A stretch of DNA of 64,000 bases from Rossellomorea aquimaris (GCA_020524245.1 JAIVLN010000002.1:62001-126000), one strand, 5' to 3'; shown: positions 7,963 to 14,788, counted from the first letter of the stretch. Program-made: numbers and translations. The notes: generated by a model from the letters alone, not told the origin.

Positions 7963-8604
7963 ATGGAACAAATAAAGGTAAAAGAACTATTCACTGAAAC
8001 TAAGAAGGTTGTATCTGAATATAAAACAAAAGTTGAAGAGATTGCCAAACAGGAACAAGAACTAAAAGCTGATCTAATAGCACTTCAAGACGAAATGACA
8101 ACTAACATACTAGATCAAGAAAATGCTAACGTGTCAGATCGTGTTTATTTGAAAATCAGGAACAAAGAGATAAACCAAAAGGCTGAAATCATTAACGTAC
8201 TTTTAGAGGAATTGGCAGAGGAACGAACAGCATTAAAATTAGAATATACACCGATCTATCGAAAGGCAATTCGAGACGATTCAGCTAGAAGAAATGGGTA
8301 TAAAGCTACTGAGATTGCTGAAAAGTACCGTTATCTAATGCTAAAGGAAGTCAGTGATATTGGTAAGCAAATGCAGTCTCAATATAGAGAAATCGCAGCG
8401 GACATTTATGAAGTGTTTGCAGACAGTGAAGTAAAGAAAGAATTTCCACGCTTGGAATATGTCTTCAATGGAGATCATTATACACCTTCATTTGGTTGGT
8501 TTAATGACGCTGTTGTATCTAAGAAGGAAGTATTTTCAGCGTGTCGAGGTTATGAACCTAATTTACCTAAACATATGGAAGAATTTAAAAAGGACGTGGA
8601 ATAA
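7963..8604 (+). CDS. coiled-coil protein of unknown function (213 aa)
   Basis: The first half (about residues 10-95) is strongly helical and charged, with coiled-coil character (KVEEIAKQEQELKADLIALQDEM and a second EELAEERTALKLEY stretch). The C-terminal third (FPRLEYVFNGDHYTPSFGWFNDAV) looks globular. There is no membrane segment or catalytic motif. GGGGG precedes the ATG. The stop overlaps the next ATG by one base (TAATG), indicating translational coupling within the element operon. I do not recognise the family. Confidence 0.65.
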   Translation: MEQIKVKELFTETKKVVSEYKTKVEEIAKQEQELKADLIALQDEMTTNILDQENANVSDRVYLKIRNKEINQKAEIINVLLEELAEERTALKLEYTPIYRKAIRDDSARRNGYKATEIAEKYRYLMLKEVSDIGKQMQSQYREIAADIYEVFADSEVKKEFPRLEYVFNGDHYTPSFGWFNDAVVSKKEVFSACRGYEPNLPKHMEEFKKDVE

Positions 8605-8869
8605 TGAAAAACTTAATGACAGCAACTACACTTGTGAAACAAGAAATCCTATCAGAACTAGAAAAGGAAATAGAGAAGTTTTAAAAGGTCTTCCCCCTGT
8701 TATGGCTTTACAATATGGTTTAGCTTTGCAAAAGGAAACAGGTCATATAGAACAGTCACCTATCAGTGACGAGGAATTAAACAAGTCTATGTTAGACCGT
8801 CTCAAAGATAGTAGCGTTAAAGAACAATTAACAAACCAAATCGAAGAAGATAAAGAGGTCACTAGCTGA
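8604..8869 (+). pseudogene. small element protein disrupted by a -1 frameshift at a T run
   Basis: ATG 8604 opens MKNLMTATTLVKQEILSELEKEIEKF and stops after 26 codons. The -1 frame continues without a break as LKGLPPVMALQYGLALQKE to the stop at 8867-8869. One extra T in the TTTT run at 8679-8682 would fuse the two into an 87-residue protein reading EIEKFLKGLPPV. Either the gene is broken, the base is a sequencing error, or the shift is programmed. The downstream part also has an internal ATG at 8701 without a good ribosome site. Confidence 0.55.
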
Positions 8870-8884
8870 GGTTAGTGATCTTTT
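8857..8884 (+). terminator. weak terminator
   Basis: GGTCACTA (8857-8864) pairs with TAGTGATC (8873-8880, one G-U) followed by TTTT. It overlaps the end of the frameshifted gene. Confidence 0.45.
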
Positions 8885-8907
8885 CGATTACTAAGGAGAT
8901 AAAGAGA

Positions 8908-9126
8908 ATGGCTTACTATGATAAATCAGAACAAGAAACAGTGATACTTTACGAATCTGCTACAAAGCTGTGGGATATATACACGACTGTACCAAAGCAC
9001 ATAAATAGGTTAGAAAACGACTATATAGCGTCAATTTCTCACACTGAAAAAGATAATGAAGGTAAAACCATTAGCATACGTTTAAAGATAGAAAAACTGC
9101 CTTCTAGCTACATTTTTAATAGATAA
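8908..9126 (+). CDS. small element protein of unknown function (72 aa)
   Basis: ATG 8908 follows AAGGAG by 9 nt. The sequence (MAYYDKSEQETVILYESATKLWDIYTT in its first part, ending SYIFNR) is soluble, with mixed charge and no known motif. It resembles the short accessory proteins common in Gram-positive phage and element operons. It lies 14 bp before the next gene, in the same operon direction. Confidence 0.6.
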   Translation: MAYYDKSEQETVILYESATKLWDIYTTVPKHINRLENDYIASISHTEKDNEGKTISIRLKIEKLPSSYIFNR

Positions 9127-9140
9127 GAGGAGACGAGACT

Positions 9141-9455
9141 ATGAATAAATTAGAGTTCGAACAAAGGTTGTCAAAGGTCTACAACGGTTCTATAACTCCT
9201 TTAACTTCATATGTAAATCTACATTGTACAATGCAGTTCCACTGTATCATATGTGATACTGAGTTCTTTAATAAAGCTAGTCACATGATTGGAAAAGATC
9301 CTCAGCGTCATGTCTGTACACTACCCTATGCAGACCGTTATGGAACAAGACTGTTATATGTTAGTACAATAAAACCAAACAAAAAGAAGTATGATAGCCC
9401 CGAAAAATTAGCAAAGCGGTTAAATGAGATGGTTGAAAATGGATTACACCTTTAA
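9141..9455 (+). CDS. small zinc-ribbon-like protein (104 aa)
   Basis: The frame has a CIIC pair (FHCIICDTEF, about residues 35-38) and an HVC further on (QRHVC), a possible C-x2-C...H-x-C zinc site. The C-terminus is basic (KPNKKKYDSPEKLAKRLNEM). GAGGAG precedes ATG 9141. Family and function are unknown. A nucleic-acid-binding role is a guess from the ribbon-like spacing. Confidence 0.6.
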   Translation: MNKLEFEQRLSKVYNGSITPLTSYVNLHCTMQFHCIICDTEFFNKASHMIGKDPQRHVCTLPYADRYGTRLLYVSTIKPNKKKYDSPEKLAKRLNEMVENGLHL

Positions 9456-9531
9456 TGAAATAGCTAAAGAGTTAAACATTAACTCAAACTTGGTTAGAGA
9501 TCACTTTATATCTGAAGGGTTAATTAAATAA
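9439..9531 (+). CDS. possible 30-aa helix-turn-helix peptide
   Basis: The frame from ATG 9439 reads MDYTFNEIAKELNINSNLV and on to EGLIK, which looks like one helix-turn-helix unit (EIAKELNINSNLVRDHF). It overlaps the previous gene by 17 bp, so coupling would be needed because no separate ribosome site is clear. It may be a remnant of a longer DNA-binding protein. Confidence 0.4.
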   Translation: MDYTFNEIAKELNINSNLVRDHFISEGLIK

Positions 9532-9544
9532 CACTACAAAATTA

Positions 9545-9575
9545 GGATTAAGCTATATGTAGCCTAATCCTTTTT
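9545..9575. terminator. bidirectional terminator
   Basis: GGATTA-A-GCTA pairs with TAGC-C-TAATCC (9545-9570) and is followed by TTTTT. It ends the element's plus-strand operon, and the minus-strand channel gene stops within it. Confidence 0.75.
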
Positions 9576-10295
9576 AAGCTTATCAGGATCGGTTTCAATT
9601 TGTTTTTCTACTTTCATCCTCTCTAATATTAAGATGATCGTATCAATATCTTCTTTAGTAAGTTCATCAATTCTTGATAACTCTTTTTTTATAAAAGTTA
9701 CTGCTGTACTCTCCTTCTTCTCCCCTCCAAGAAAAAAAGTAGCTATAGAACCTGTAATCATTCCCAATAAACCTATACCAAATAGCATTAACAATAAAGC
9801 TATTACTCTTCCTATCCCTGTTTCAGGAGATATGTCTCCATACCCTACTGTTGTTGCCGTTACCACAGCCCACCATAAACCGTCTTCGTATGTATTTATA
9901 TTAGGTTCTATCATTTTAATTGGTATTGCTGAAATGATAACTATAAGTATCGTAAATAAGATCACTTTATCTAACTTGTTAGTTTTAATAATTTTAAAAA
10001 ATGATAGCCGATCTAGTACAGCAAGTAATCTGATAATCCTAAAAAGCCTAGCAAATCTTGCAAGACGGAATATACTATCAAAAGGTATAATTGCAATCAA
10101 ATCGAAAGGGTGTTCTTTCAAATATCTTAATTTATTCTCACTTTTAAACAAGCGAATAAGTACATCGACAACGAATATTAGCCATATTACCCTGTCTATA
10201 AATAACCATGTAGAGTTATCAAACCAAAAAACCATAACTGATAATATCGCAAGAAACCCCATCGCTATTTCATAATATAACTCCTTTATTTTCAC
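9564..10295 (-). CDS. voltage-gated-type K+ channel protein (243 aa)
   Basis: Six membrane helices are followed by a cytoplasmic tail. The S4-like segment RLARFARLFRIIRLLAVLDR (residues 78-97) carries an Arg every third position. The pore loop holds the K+ selectivity filter TTVGYGD (148-154), followed by the S6 helix IALLLMLFGIGLLGMITGSI. The tail is charged and possibly coiled (KKELSRIDELTKEDIDTIILILERM). Four copies would form a K+ pore. GTG 10295 follows GGGGGG. It is cargo of the cotJC element, transcribed away from the resolvase, with no obvious partner gene. Length is typical for bacterial 6-TM Kv-like channels. Confidence 0.88.
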   Translation of the reverse strand: MKIKELYYEIAMGFLAILSVMVFWFDNSTWLFIDRVIWLIFVVDVLIRLFKSENKLRYLKEHPFDLIAIIPFDSIFRLARFARLFRIIRLLAVLDRLSFFKIIKTNKLDKVILFTILIVIISAIPIKMIEPNINTYEDGLWWAVVTATTVGYGDISPETGIGRVIALLLMLFGIGLLGMITGSIATFFLGGEKKESTAVTFIKKELSRIDELTKEDIDTIILILERMKVEKQIETDPDKLKKD

Positions 10296-10850
10296 TTTAT
10301 CCCCCCTACTAAATTAAACATAGTTTAATAATAAGGAATAATTCCAAATTCATCCATCAAAAGTTTTGGAATTGGTGCATATATTTTGCACACAGCAGAC
10401 CGCCCCTACAGACCCCCCGCCTCCCCCATGTATACCCCTATATGTTATGTTTGTTCTTCTGTCGTTCGTCCTATATATAGTAATACTAGGATTATCTGAT
10501 CTTTCTTCTCGTTTCTTTCCTTTCTTTGCTGTTCTCGTGGTGTCTATGTCTTGTGCCTTTCTTGTTTAGTTGCTACTGTTCCTTTCCCTATCGCTTTACT
10601 GTGTTCCCTCCTATGTTGTCCTTATGGTGTGGTGGTATGTTGTATACCTATCTTATAGTGTCCCTTTCAAGGCTTATATAAGGCTGTGGTGAGGCGTTAT
10701 TAGTAAGGCTATAGAGTTTACTATATATACTCTTAGTTTTGACAGGGGGCATTTTCCAACAGAAAAACAAGGGGTGTAGTCTCCATAGTCTACAAAGGTG
10801 TACCATTAGAGACTGTAAAAAAGAATCTACAAACACCGTCTAATTAAATA

Positions 10851-10900
10851 AATAATCGACCTTTGTGAACGTCTAAAAAATAATTGACCTTTATAGACTT
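10851..10900 (+). repeat. direct repeats upstream of the resolvase (possible res/operator sites)
   Basis: AATAATCGACCTTTGTGAAC (from 10851) and AATAATTGACCTTTATAGAC (from 10879) are imperfect direct copies 28 bp apart. GTCTAA/TTAGAC half-sites also recur at 10839, 10871, 10894 and 10912. Small serine resolvases bind such clustered sub-sites next to their own gene. Confidence 0.5.
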
Positions 10901-10912
10901 TCGGTGTATATT
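10884..10912 (+). promoter_or_regulatory. candidate promoter of the resolvase gene
   Basis: TTGACC (10884-10889) and TATATT (10907-10912) are 17 nt apart. The -35 lies inside the second direct repeat, which suggests autoregulation. Confidence 0.5.
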
Positions 10913-10945
10913 TAGACTATCAACAAAAGAAAAGGCGGTTTGAGT

Positions 10946-11554
10946 ATGACAGGAATTAACTTTGGCTATATTCGTGTATCTACTAAAGAACAGAACTTAA
11001 ATAGACAGTTAGAGGCACTTAAACCTTATGTAACTGACGAGAAATACATATACAGTGATAAGGCTAGTGGTAAGGATATGGAACGTGAGGGCTTTCAGAA
11101 CATGCTAAAAGCTATGCGAAGTGGCGACACGCTTTATATCAAGTCTATAGATCGTCTAGGACGTAATAAGGCACAGATCAAGGATTATTTAGAACAGTTT
11201 AAGAAGGAAGGCATTAGAGTAAAGATCATTGACCTTCCTACTACTATGCAAGACGTTCCTGAGGGACAAGAATGGGTTATAGATATGATTAACAACATTA
11301 TCATAGAGGTTTATACTTCTATAGCACAGCAAGAACGTGAGACTATCCTACAACGTCAAAGAGAAGGTATTGACGTGGCTAAATCAATGGGTAAACATTT
11401 AGGTAGACCGCCTGTAGAACTTCCTAAGGAATGGTCAAAGCTATACAAAGAATGGAAATCAGGAAAGTTAACTGCTGTAGCTTTTATGGACACTATAGGA
11501 ATGAAGAAGGCAACATTTTATAAGAAGGTGAAGGAATACGAGGCGACACTTTAA
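10946..11554 (+). CDS. small serine recombinase (resolvase/invertase family, 202 aa)
   Basis: The N-terminal resolvase domain is clear: FGYIRVSTKEQN with catalytic Ser12, GKDMEREGFQNML, and the arginine motif DRLGRNKAQI. A long E helix follows (QERETILQRQREGIDVAKSMG), then a short C-terminal helix-turn-helix (GKLTAVAFMDTIGMKKATFYKKVKEY). Length is normal for Tn3/Tn552-type resolvases and phage or plasmid resolvases. ATG 10946 is chosen because AAAGGCGG lies 7-8 nt upstream. Its likely job is to resolve dimers or act at the nearby repeats. It is unlikely to be the cotJC excisionase, because large serine enzymes recognise att sites of the type seen here. Confidence 0.9.
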   Translation: MTGINFGYIRVSTKEQNLNRQLEALKPYVTDEKYIYSDKASGKDMEREGFQNMLKAMRSGDTLYIKSIDRLGRNKAQIKDYLEQFKKEGIRVKIIDLPTTMQDVPEGQEWVIDMINNIIIEVYTSIAQQERETILQRQREGIDVAKSMGKHLGRPPVELPKEWSKLYKEWKSGKLTAVAFMDTIGMKKATFYKKVKEYEATL

Positions 11555-11575
11555 AAGGTGATCGTCTTTTTGTTT
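11541..11575 (+). terminator. probable terminator of the resolvase gene
   Basis: GGCGA-CACTTT pairs with AAAGGTG-A-TCGTC (one bulge), followed by five T. It overlaps the stop codon. Confidence 0.55.
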
Positions 11576-11852
11576 CTGTTTTATAGAACCCCATTATACA
11601 TAATTTTTAATAATGGCTTTGTGCTATATTCCTATTTTGATTAAAAGGTCACTTTAATTAACTGTTTACGATATATCGTAATTCATTGACTCTATAGGAT
11701 TGTGCATTAAAAAGTTTTAACGCCTTTTGTCTTTTAGAGGCAACAAAGCGTCATAATAGCACAATTTTGAACAATAGACTTTTAATATTTATGATCTATT
11801 ATAATTCCTAATCCAACAAAAAAGCACCCTTATTAGAGTGCTATTGACGTAA
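11576..11852. other. intergenic region with a 12-bp palindrome
   Basis: No gene is seen. A perfect palindrome ACGATATATCGT lies at 11668-11679, a possible operator or protein-binding site. The rest is AT-rich. Confidence 0.4.
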
Positions 11853-12248
11853 TCATTTCATATTTGTTTTAAGTGAATTCCCTAAAAAATCATCTACACT
11901 ATTCTTTGATTCTGTAAGTTTATCCATAGCTGAATTTAACCATGATGTATTCGAATCTTTGTTTGTAATAACTTCTTTGAGTTGTATTCTGTAGTGTTCA
12001 TAATCCCTAAAGAACGGTTCAATTTCATAATGACCTAGTTCCCCTTGAATATAAACCCTCTTAAATTCTAAATAACTTTGGTGAGACATATTTAAATAGT
12101 TTAAAGATAAACTATACCTTATATCTTCATCATAATTATTTAGTACCTCATACGAATCACAAACATCAGAAAATACTAAGTTTAATAGTTCTTGTAGATA
12201 CCCTACGTTTACGATCATTTCTTGTACTTCTTCTTTACTCATTGCCAC
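11853..12248 (-). CDS. element protein of unknown function (131 aa)
   Basis: The protein is acidic, soluble and probably helical (begins MAMSKEEVQEMIVNVGYLQEL and contains FKRVYIQGELGHYEIEPFF). There is no membrane segment and no catalytic motif. GTG 12248 is chosen because AAGGAGG lies 8 nt upstream. An ATG two codons later is the alternative. It is the only minus-strand gene between the resolvase and the repeat cluster, and the repeats at 12365-12580 lie in its upstream region. Family is not recognised. Confidence 0.6.
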   Translation of the reverse strand: MAMSKEEVQEMIVNVGYLQELLNLVFSDVCDSYEVLNNYDEDIRYSLSLNYLNMSHQSYLEFKRVYIQGELGHYEIEPFFRDYEHYRIQLKEVITNKDSNTSWLNSAMDKLTESKNSVDDFLGNSLKTNMK

Positions 12249-12364
12249 ATTTTCCACCTCCTTCCATTAGATTTATTTCTACATAATTGACCCATTTCCT
12301 TTTATCTTTAATATTCACAAATGGTTGTTATTATTAACCCTCTTTAATCCTAATTTCATAGAGT

Positions 12365-12580
12365 GGTTAATCACAAAAATAGCCTTGTGACTTTAATCAA
12401 CTAAAAAGCCTTATATATCAAGGGTTTATAAATTTGGTTAATCACAGCAATATCCCTAACCTTGTGACTTTCAATTTATGGTTAAAAATGACTTGCACAA
12501 TTTAAGGTTAATCCCTAAATTTGTGACTTTAAAGAAACCTATCATATCAAGGGGTTTTGTTAATCCCTAAATATGTGACT
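12365..12580. repeat. cluster of four imperfect repeats with TGTGAC/TTAATC motifs
   Basis: A GGTTAATC-(A/C)C motif begins at 12365, 12436, 12506 and 12559 (the last without its first G). Each is followed 6-17 nt later by TTGTGACTTT or a close variant (12385, 12462, 12521, 12573). In the first two copies TCACA and TGTGA can pair. Between copies an ATATCAAGGG-TTT segment also recurs (about 12414 and 12544). The arrangement resembles iterons or a multi-site operator. Confidence 0.6.
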
Positions 12581-12902
12581 AATAAACACCTGTAAAACAT
12601 GAATCAGTCACACCCTAGTAAGTATAATAAATAAGATAACAATAACTAAGATAAAAAGATAAAAGACTATGGAAGAAAACCACTTCCACCATAACTAAAA
12701 CAACTACTAAGATATAACCAATGATAGCTAAGATAGTGATAAGTAATAGATAGGTAAGAATTGCACTGAATGAACGAGGAACGAGTGAATGAAGTGGAGT
12801 AAGCAATATAACCTTACTTAATTAAATATTGGCTACATAACAGTAATAACAATCTTTCCTATTCCCTCTAATGTCTTTATAGCTGTTTGTTTACCCAAAA
12901 TA
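12581..12902. other. AT-rich region without a supported gene
   Basis: This holds short CTAAGATA repeats (around 12642-12740) and a GGAAG/CTTCC hairpin near 12670. A 63-codon hydrophobic minus-strand frame lacks a ribosome site and is not accepted. Confidence 0.4.
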
Positions 12903-12931
12903 AAAACTGTCAGGTTTTAACCTAACAGTTT
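12893..12931 (-). terminator. terminator of the large recombinase gene
   Basis: AAACTGT-C-AGGTT (12904-12916) pairs with AACCT-A-ACAGTTT (12919-12931). On the minus strand it is followed by TTTTTATTTT. Confidence 0.85.
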
Positions 12932-12948
12932 CTAAACATTCATATACC

Positions 12949-14496
12949 TTACTGCCCTTTATAATGTATTTTCATTTCAATTTCTGCTTTATGATCTCCT
13001 ACCCGTTTATATTCTATATGATCAATTATAGCTGTTAATAAATAATTTATATCCTTTGTTTCTAAATCTGATGTACCTTCTAAGAGGCTTGTTAACTTGT
13101 TTAAGGTACCCTGTAACTCATCTATTTTCTCATCTTTAGATTTAGTATCTAACCTTTTCAATTTTTCCTCTACATACTTTTTCTGCACCTTTAGTCGCTT
13201 AATTTCTTTTTGTGCCTCGTCCTCAGTGTAAATCTCAGCAATAAAGCCTTTTTGTACCTTCTTAATATCAGCCTCAATTTTTTTAATATTTGCAGTAAGA
13301 ATCGCTTTTTCATCAACCGGATTAGTTTCATCGTGCTTAATATTTTGCTTTATTTCCTCTAAGTACAGTTCTAATTCATTAACGAATTGTCCAAACTTAG
13401 CAAAAAACACCTGTTCAAACAGTTCTAATTTTACACCTTTGTTTTTGCAAACAGTGTATTTTTCTCCGTCATCACTATAATACCTAGTTTGACAAGATGT
13501 AACTCTTAGTTCTTTTCCTTTTCTTCTTTGAAAGCTGTGAGTTCTCCCACATAATCCACATTTAATTAAACCTGTAAATATCACTTTTCCTATTCTAGCA
13601 CTTGGGGGCTTGGTTAGTCTGCCTTCTCTAATGTCTTTAACCTTTTCCCAATCCTCAGGTGATACAATCGGTTCATGTGCATGATCTATAATAATCTGAT
13701 CACTCTCATCAGCCCTTAGTTGTTTTGGTGATCCAGATGGCTTTTTCTCTACTTTAGAGACTTTTGTTTTACCATAGATTACAGTCCCTTTGTAAACAGG
13801 ATTAGATAAAACAACAGAAATTCTAGCTTTGTTCCATTTTGAACCCGATGGTGTTAATATTCCGTCTAAATCAAAAATTCTTTCAACTTCTGTAGATGAA
13901 TTGCCTGATAAATATAACTCATAGATCCTTCTAATTGTTGGGGCATTTTCATCAGGTGTAAGTTTTTTGGTTTTATGGTCATAGAGGTAACCTATAGGAG
14001 TTTTCCCACCTACCCAGTTACCTTCTTTAGCAGATTGTCGTTTTCCTCTAACAAGTCTTTTTTTAATGTTTAGATACTCTTGCTTAGCTACAATAGATTG
14101 CATATCAGACATTAAGTCGTCTTCTTGAGTAGCATAATCATATATCTTAGATGATGTTACAAGCTGAACTCCATAATTAGTTAGGATTTCCTTAACCTGA
14201 TGAAATCCTACAGTACTTCTGCTTAGCCTGTCCTGATCTGTTACTACAACAGCGTCATAGTGAAATGATTGTATCTTTTCTAACATCTTATTTAGTTCAG
14301 GTCTATTACTATCCTGAGATGAACCGTATTCTTGAAACACTTCAAATTCCCAATTGTTATCAACGCACTTGTCAATAAGAAACGCTAACTGTCTTTTTAA
14401 AGTTTCATCTGTTTCATCAGGTCTTGATTTTCTACTATAAATAGCAACCTTTTTAATAACACTCATTGTATTATTCATTTTTATATTCGCCACCAT
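12949..14496 (-). CDS. large serine recombinase, presumed cotJC-element excisionase (515 aa)
   Basis: A serine resolvase catalytic domain comes first (VAIYSRKSRPDETDETLKRQ; catalytic Ser24 in YSRKS, then DQDRLSRSTVGF). A recombinase domain (about 165-280; GKTPIGYLYD) follows, then a zinc ribbon (CGLCG about 315 and a later C...C pair), a coiled-coil arm (about 400-460) and a basic C-terminal tail. This is the architecture of phage integrases and of SpoIVCA, which excises skin in B. subtilis. The start is uncertain: ATG 14496 lacks a ribosome site, and ATG 14478 has GGTGG 11 nt upstream. The gene follows the truncated cotJC by about 30 bp in the same direction, so it can be transcribed with the cotJ operon. 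Confidence 0.93.
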   Translation of the reverse strand: MVANIKMNNTMSVIKKVAIYSRKSRPDETDETLKRQLAFLIDKCVDNNWEFEVFQEYGSSQDSNRPELNKMLEKIQSFHYDAVVVTDQDRLSRSTVGFHQVKEILTNYGVQLVTSSKIYDYATQEDDLMSDMQSIVAKQEYLNIKKRLVRGKRQSAKEGNWVGGKTPIGYLYDHKTKKLTPDENAPTIRRIYELYLSGNSSTEVERIFDLDGILTPSGSKWNKARISVVLSNPVYKGTVIYGKTKVSKVEKKPSGSPKQLRADESDQIIIDHAHEPIVSPEDWEKVKDIREGRLTKPPSARIGKVIFTGLIKCGLCGRTHSFQRRKGKELRVTSCQTRYYSDDGEKYTVCKNKGVKLELFEQVFFAKFGQFVNELELYLEEIKQNIKHDETNPVDEKAILTANIKKIEADIKKVQKGFIAEIYTEDEAQKEIKRLKVQKKYVEEKLKRLDTKSKDEKIDELQGTLNKLTSLLEGTSDLETKDINYLLTAIIDHIEYKRVGDHKAEIEMKIHYKGQ

Positions 14497-14504
14497 AAAT
14501 TTAA

Positions 14505-14530
14505 TAAAATACTGTTATATCAGTATTTTA
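14505..14530 (-). promoter_or_regulatory. perfect 10-bp inverted repeat between cotJC' and the recombinase
   Basis: TAAAATACTG (14505-14514) and CAGTATTTTA (14521-14530) flank a 6-nt loop and overlap the stop codon of the 5' cotJC frame. The stem is AT-rich with only a weak T stretch after it, so it could be an operator, an RNA stabiliser or a leaky terminator. Confidence 0.5.
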
Positions 14531-14534
14531 GCAT

Positions 14535-14579
14535 GGTTGCATTTTAGTTTCAATATATTTATAAATCATCGTCGCAATC
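14535..14579. other. right attachment site of the cotJC intervening element
   Basis: On the plus strand: GGTTGC (14535-14540, element side), 18 nt, TTATA core (14559-14563), 10 nt, GCAATC (14574-14579, cotJC side). Predicted crossover is at TT 14559-14560. Confidence 0.85.
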
Positions 14580-14788
14580 ATCTCTAAATGGGCGAATTCT
14601 TCGGTCCCGATATCCGTCAGTAATCCGACGACCTTATCAGGAATCGTATATCTTTGATTCAAATATCGTAATGCAGCAGCCAGCTCCCCATCAGCCCCGC
14701 CGTACTGCTCGACCAGATACTTCGCTAGTCTAGGGTCACACTTACTGACTTTGACCGGATATTGCAGCTTTTTTTCGTAAACCCACAT
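14559..14788 (-). CDS. cotJC: cotJC, 5' portion of the split gene
   Basis: This encodes residues 1-77 of CotJC, starting MWVYEKKLQYPVKVSKCDPR, and carries the first half of the metal site: Glu35 (GADGELAAAL) and Glu64/His67 (GTEEFAHLE). After the TTATA core the frame reads nine element-derived codons (ending KMQPC) and stops at 14528. The truncated 86-residue product lacks half of the ligands and cannot be a working manganese catalase-like protein. CotJC is an inner spore coat protein made in the mother cell. It lies 32 bp after cotJB. Confidence 0.94.

Larger units (their letters stand above)
10296..10945. other. 650-bp region with no supported gene, strand-skewed composition
   Basis: Between the channel and the resolvase lies a stretch with C runs (about 10390-10440: CCGCCCC, CCCCCCG, CCCCCATG) followed by some 200 bp very rich in T and C on the plus strand. 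Two short open frames here have no ribosome site and unnatural composition. The right end (10851-10912) holds the resolvase promoter and repeats. The left part could be a structured RNA, a promoter region for the channel, or a replication or transfer site. I cannot decide. Confidence 0.4.
7161..14563. mobile_element. skin-like intervening element interrupting cotJC (7,398 bp)
   Basis: The element lies between two copies of TTATA, one at 7161-7165 and one at 14559-14563, one of which would remain after excision. It separates the two halves of cotJC and encodes a large serine recombinase next to its right end, a small serine resolvase, an HTH protein, a K+ channel and small unknown proteins. 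Its base composition is clearly AT-richer than the flanks. It lacks phage structural genes, a terminase, a relaxase and any recognisable conjugation gene, so it is not a complete prophage or ICE. By analogy with skin in sigK and SPbeta in spsM, it is probably excised in the mother cell to rebuild cotJC. Confidence 0.9.

Noticed and set aside
10366-10569. 67-codon plus-strand frame with a hydrophobic stretch
   Set aside because: No ribosome site; the hydrophobicity follows from the pyrimidine-rich DNA.
10946-11554. Small resolvase as the enzyme that excises the element
   Set aside because: The att sites have the length, arm spacing and attP/attB asymmetry of a large serine integrase, and the large recombinase lies next to an att site; the resolvase has its own repeat cluster.
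12615-12806. 63-codon hydrophobic minus-strand frame in the element
   Set aside because: No ribosome site, low-complexity AT-rich DNA, unnatural composition.
7161-14563. Intact prophage or integrative conjugative element
   Set aside because: No capsid, tail, terminase, lysis, relaxase, coupling or type IV secretion gene was found; only recombinases, an HTH protein, a channel and small unknowns.
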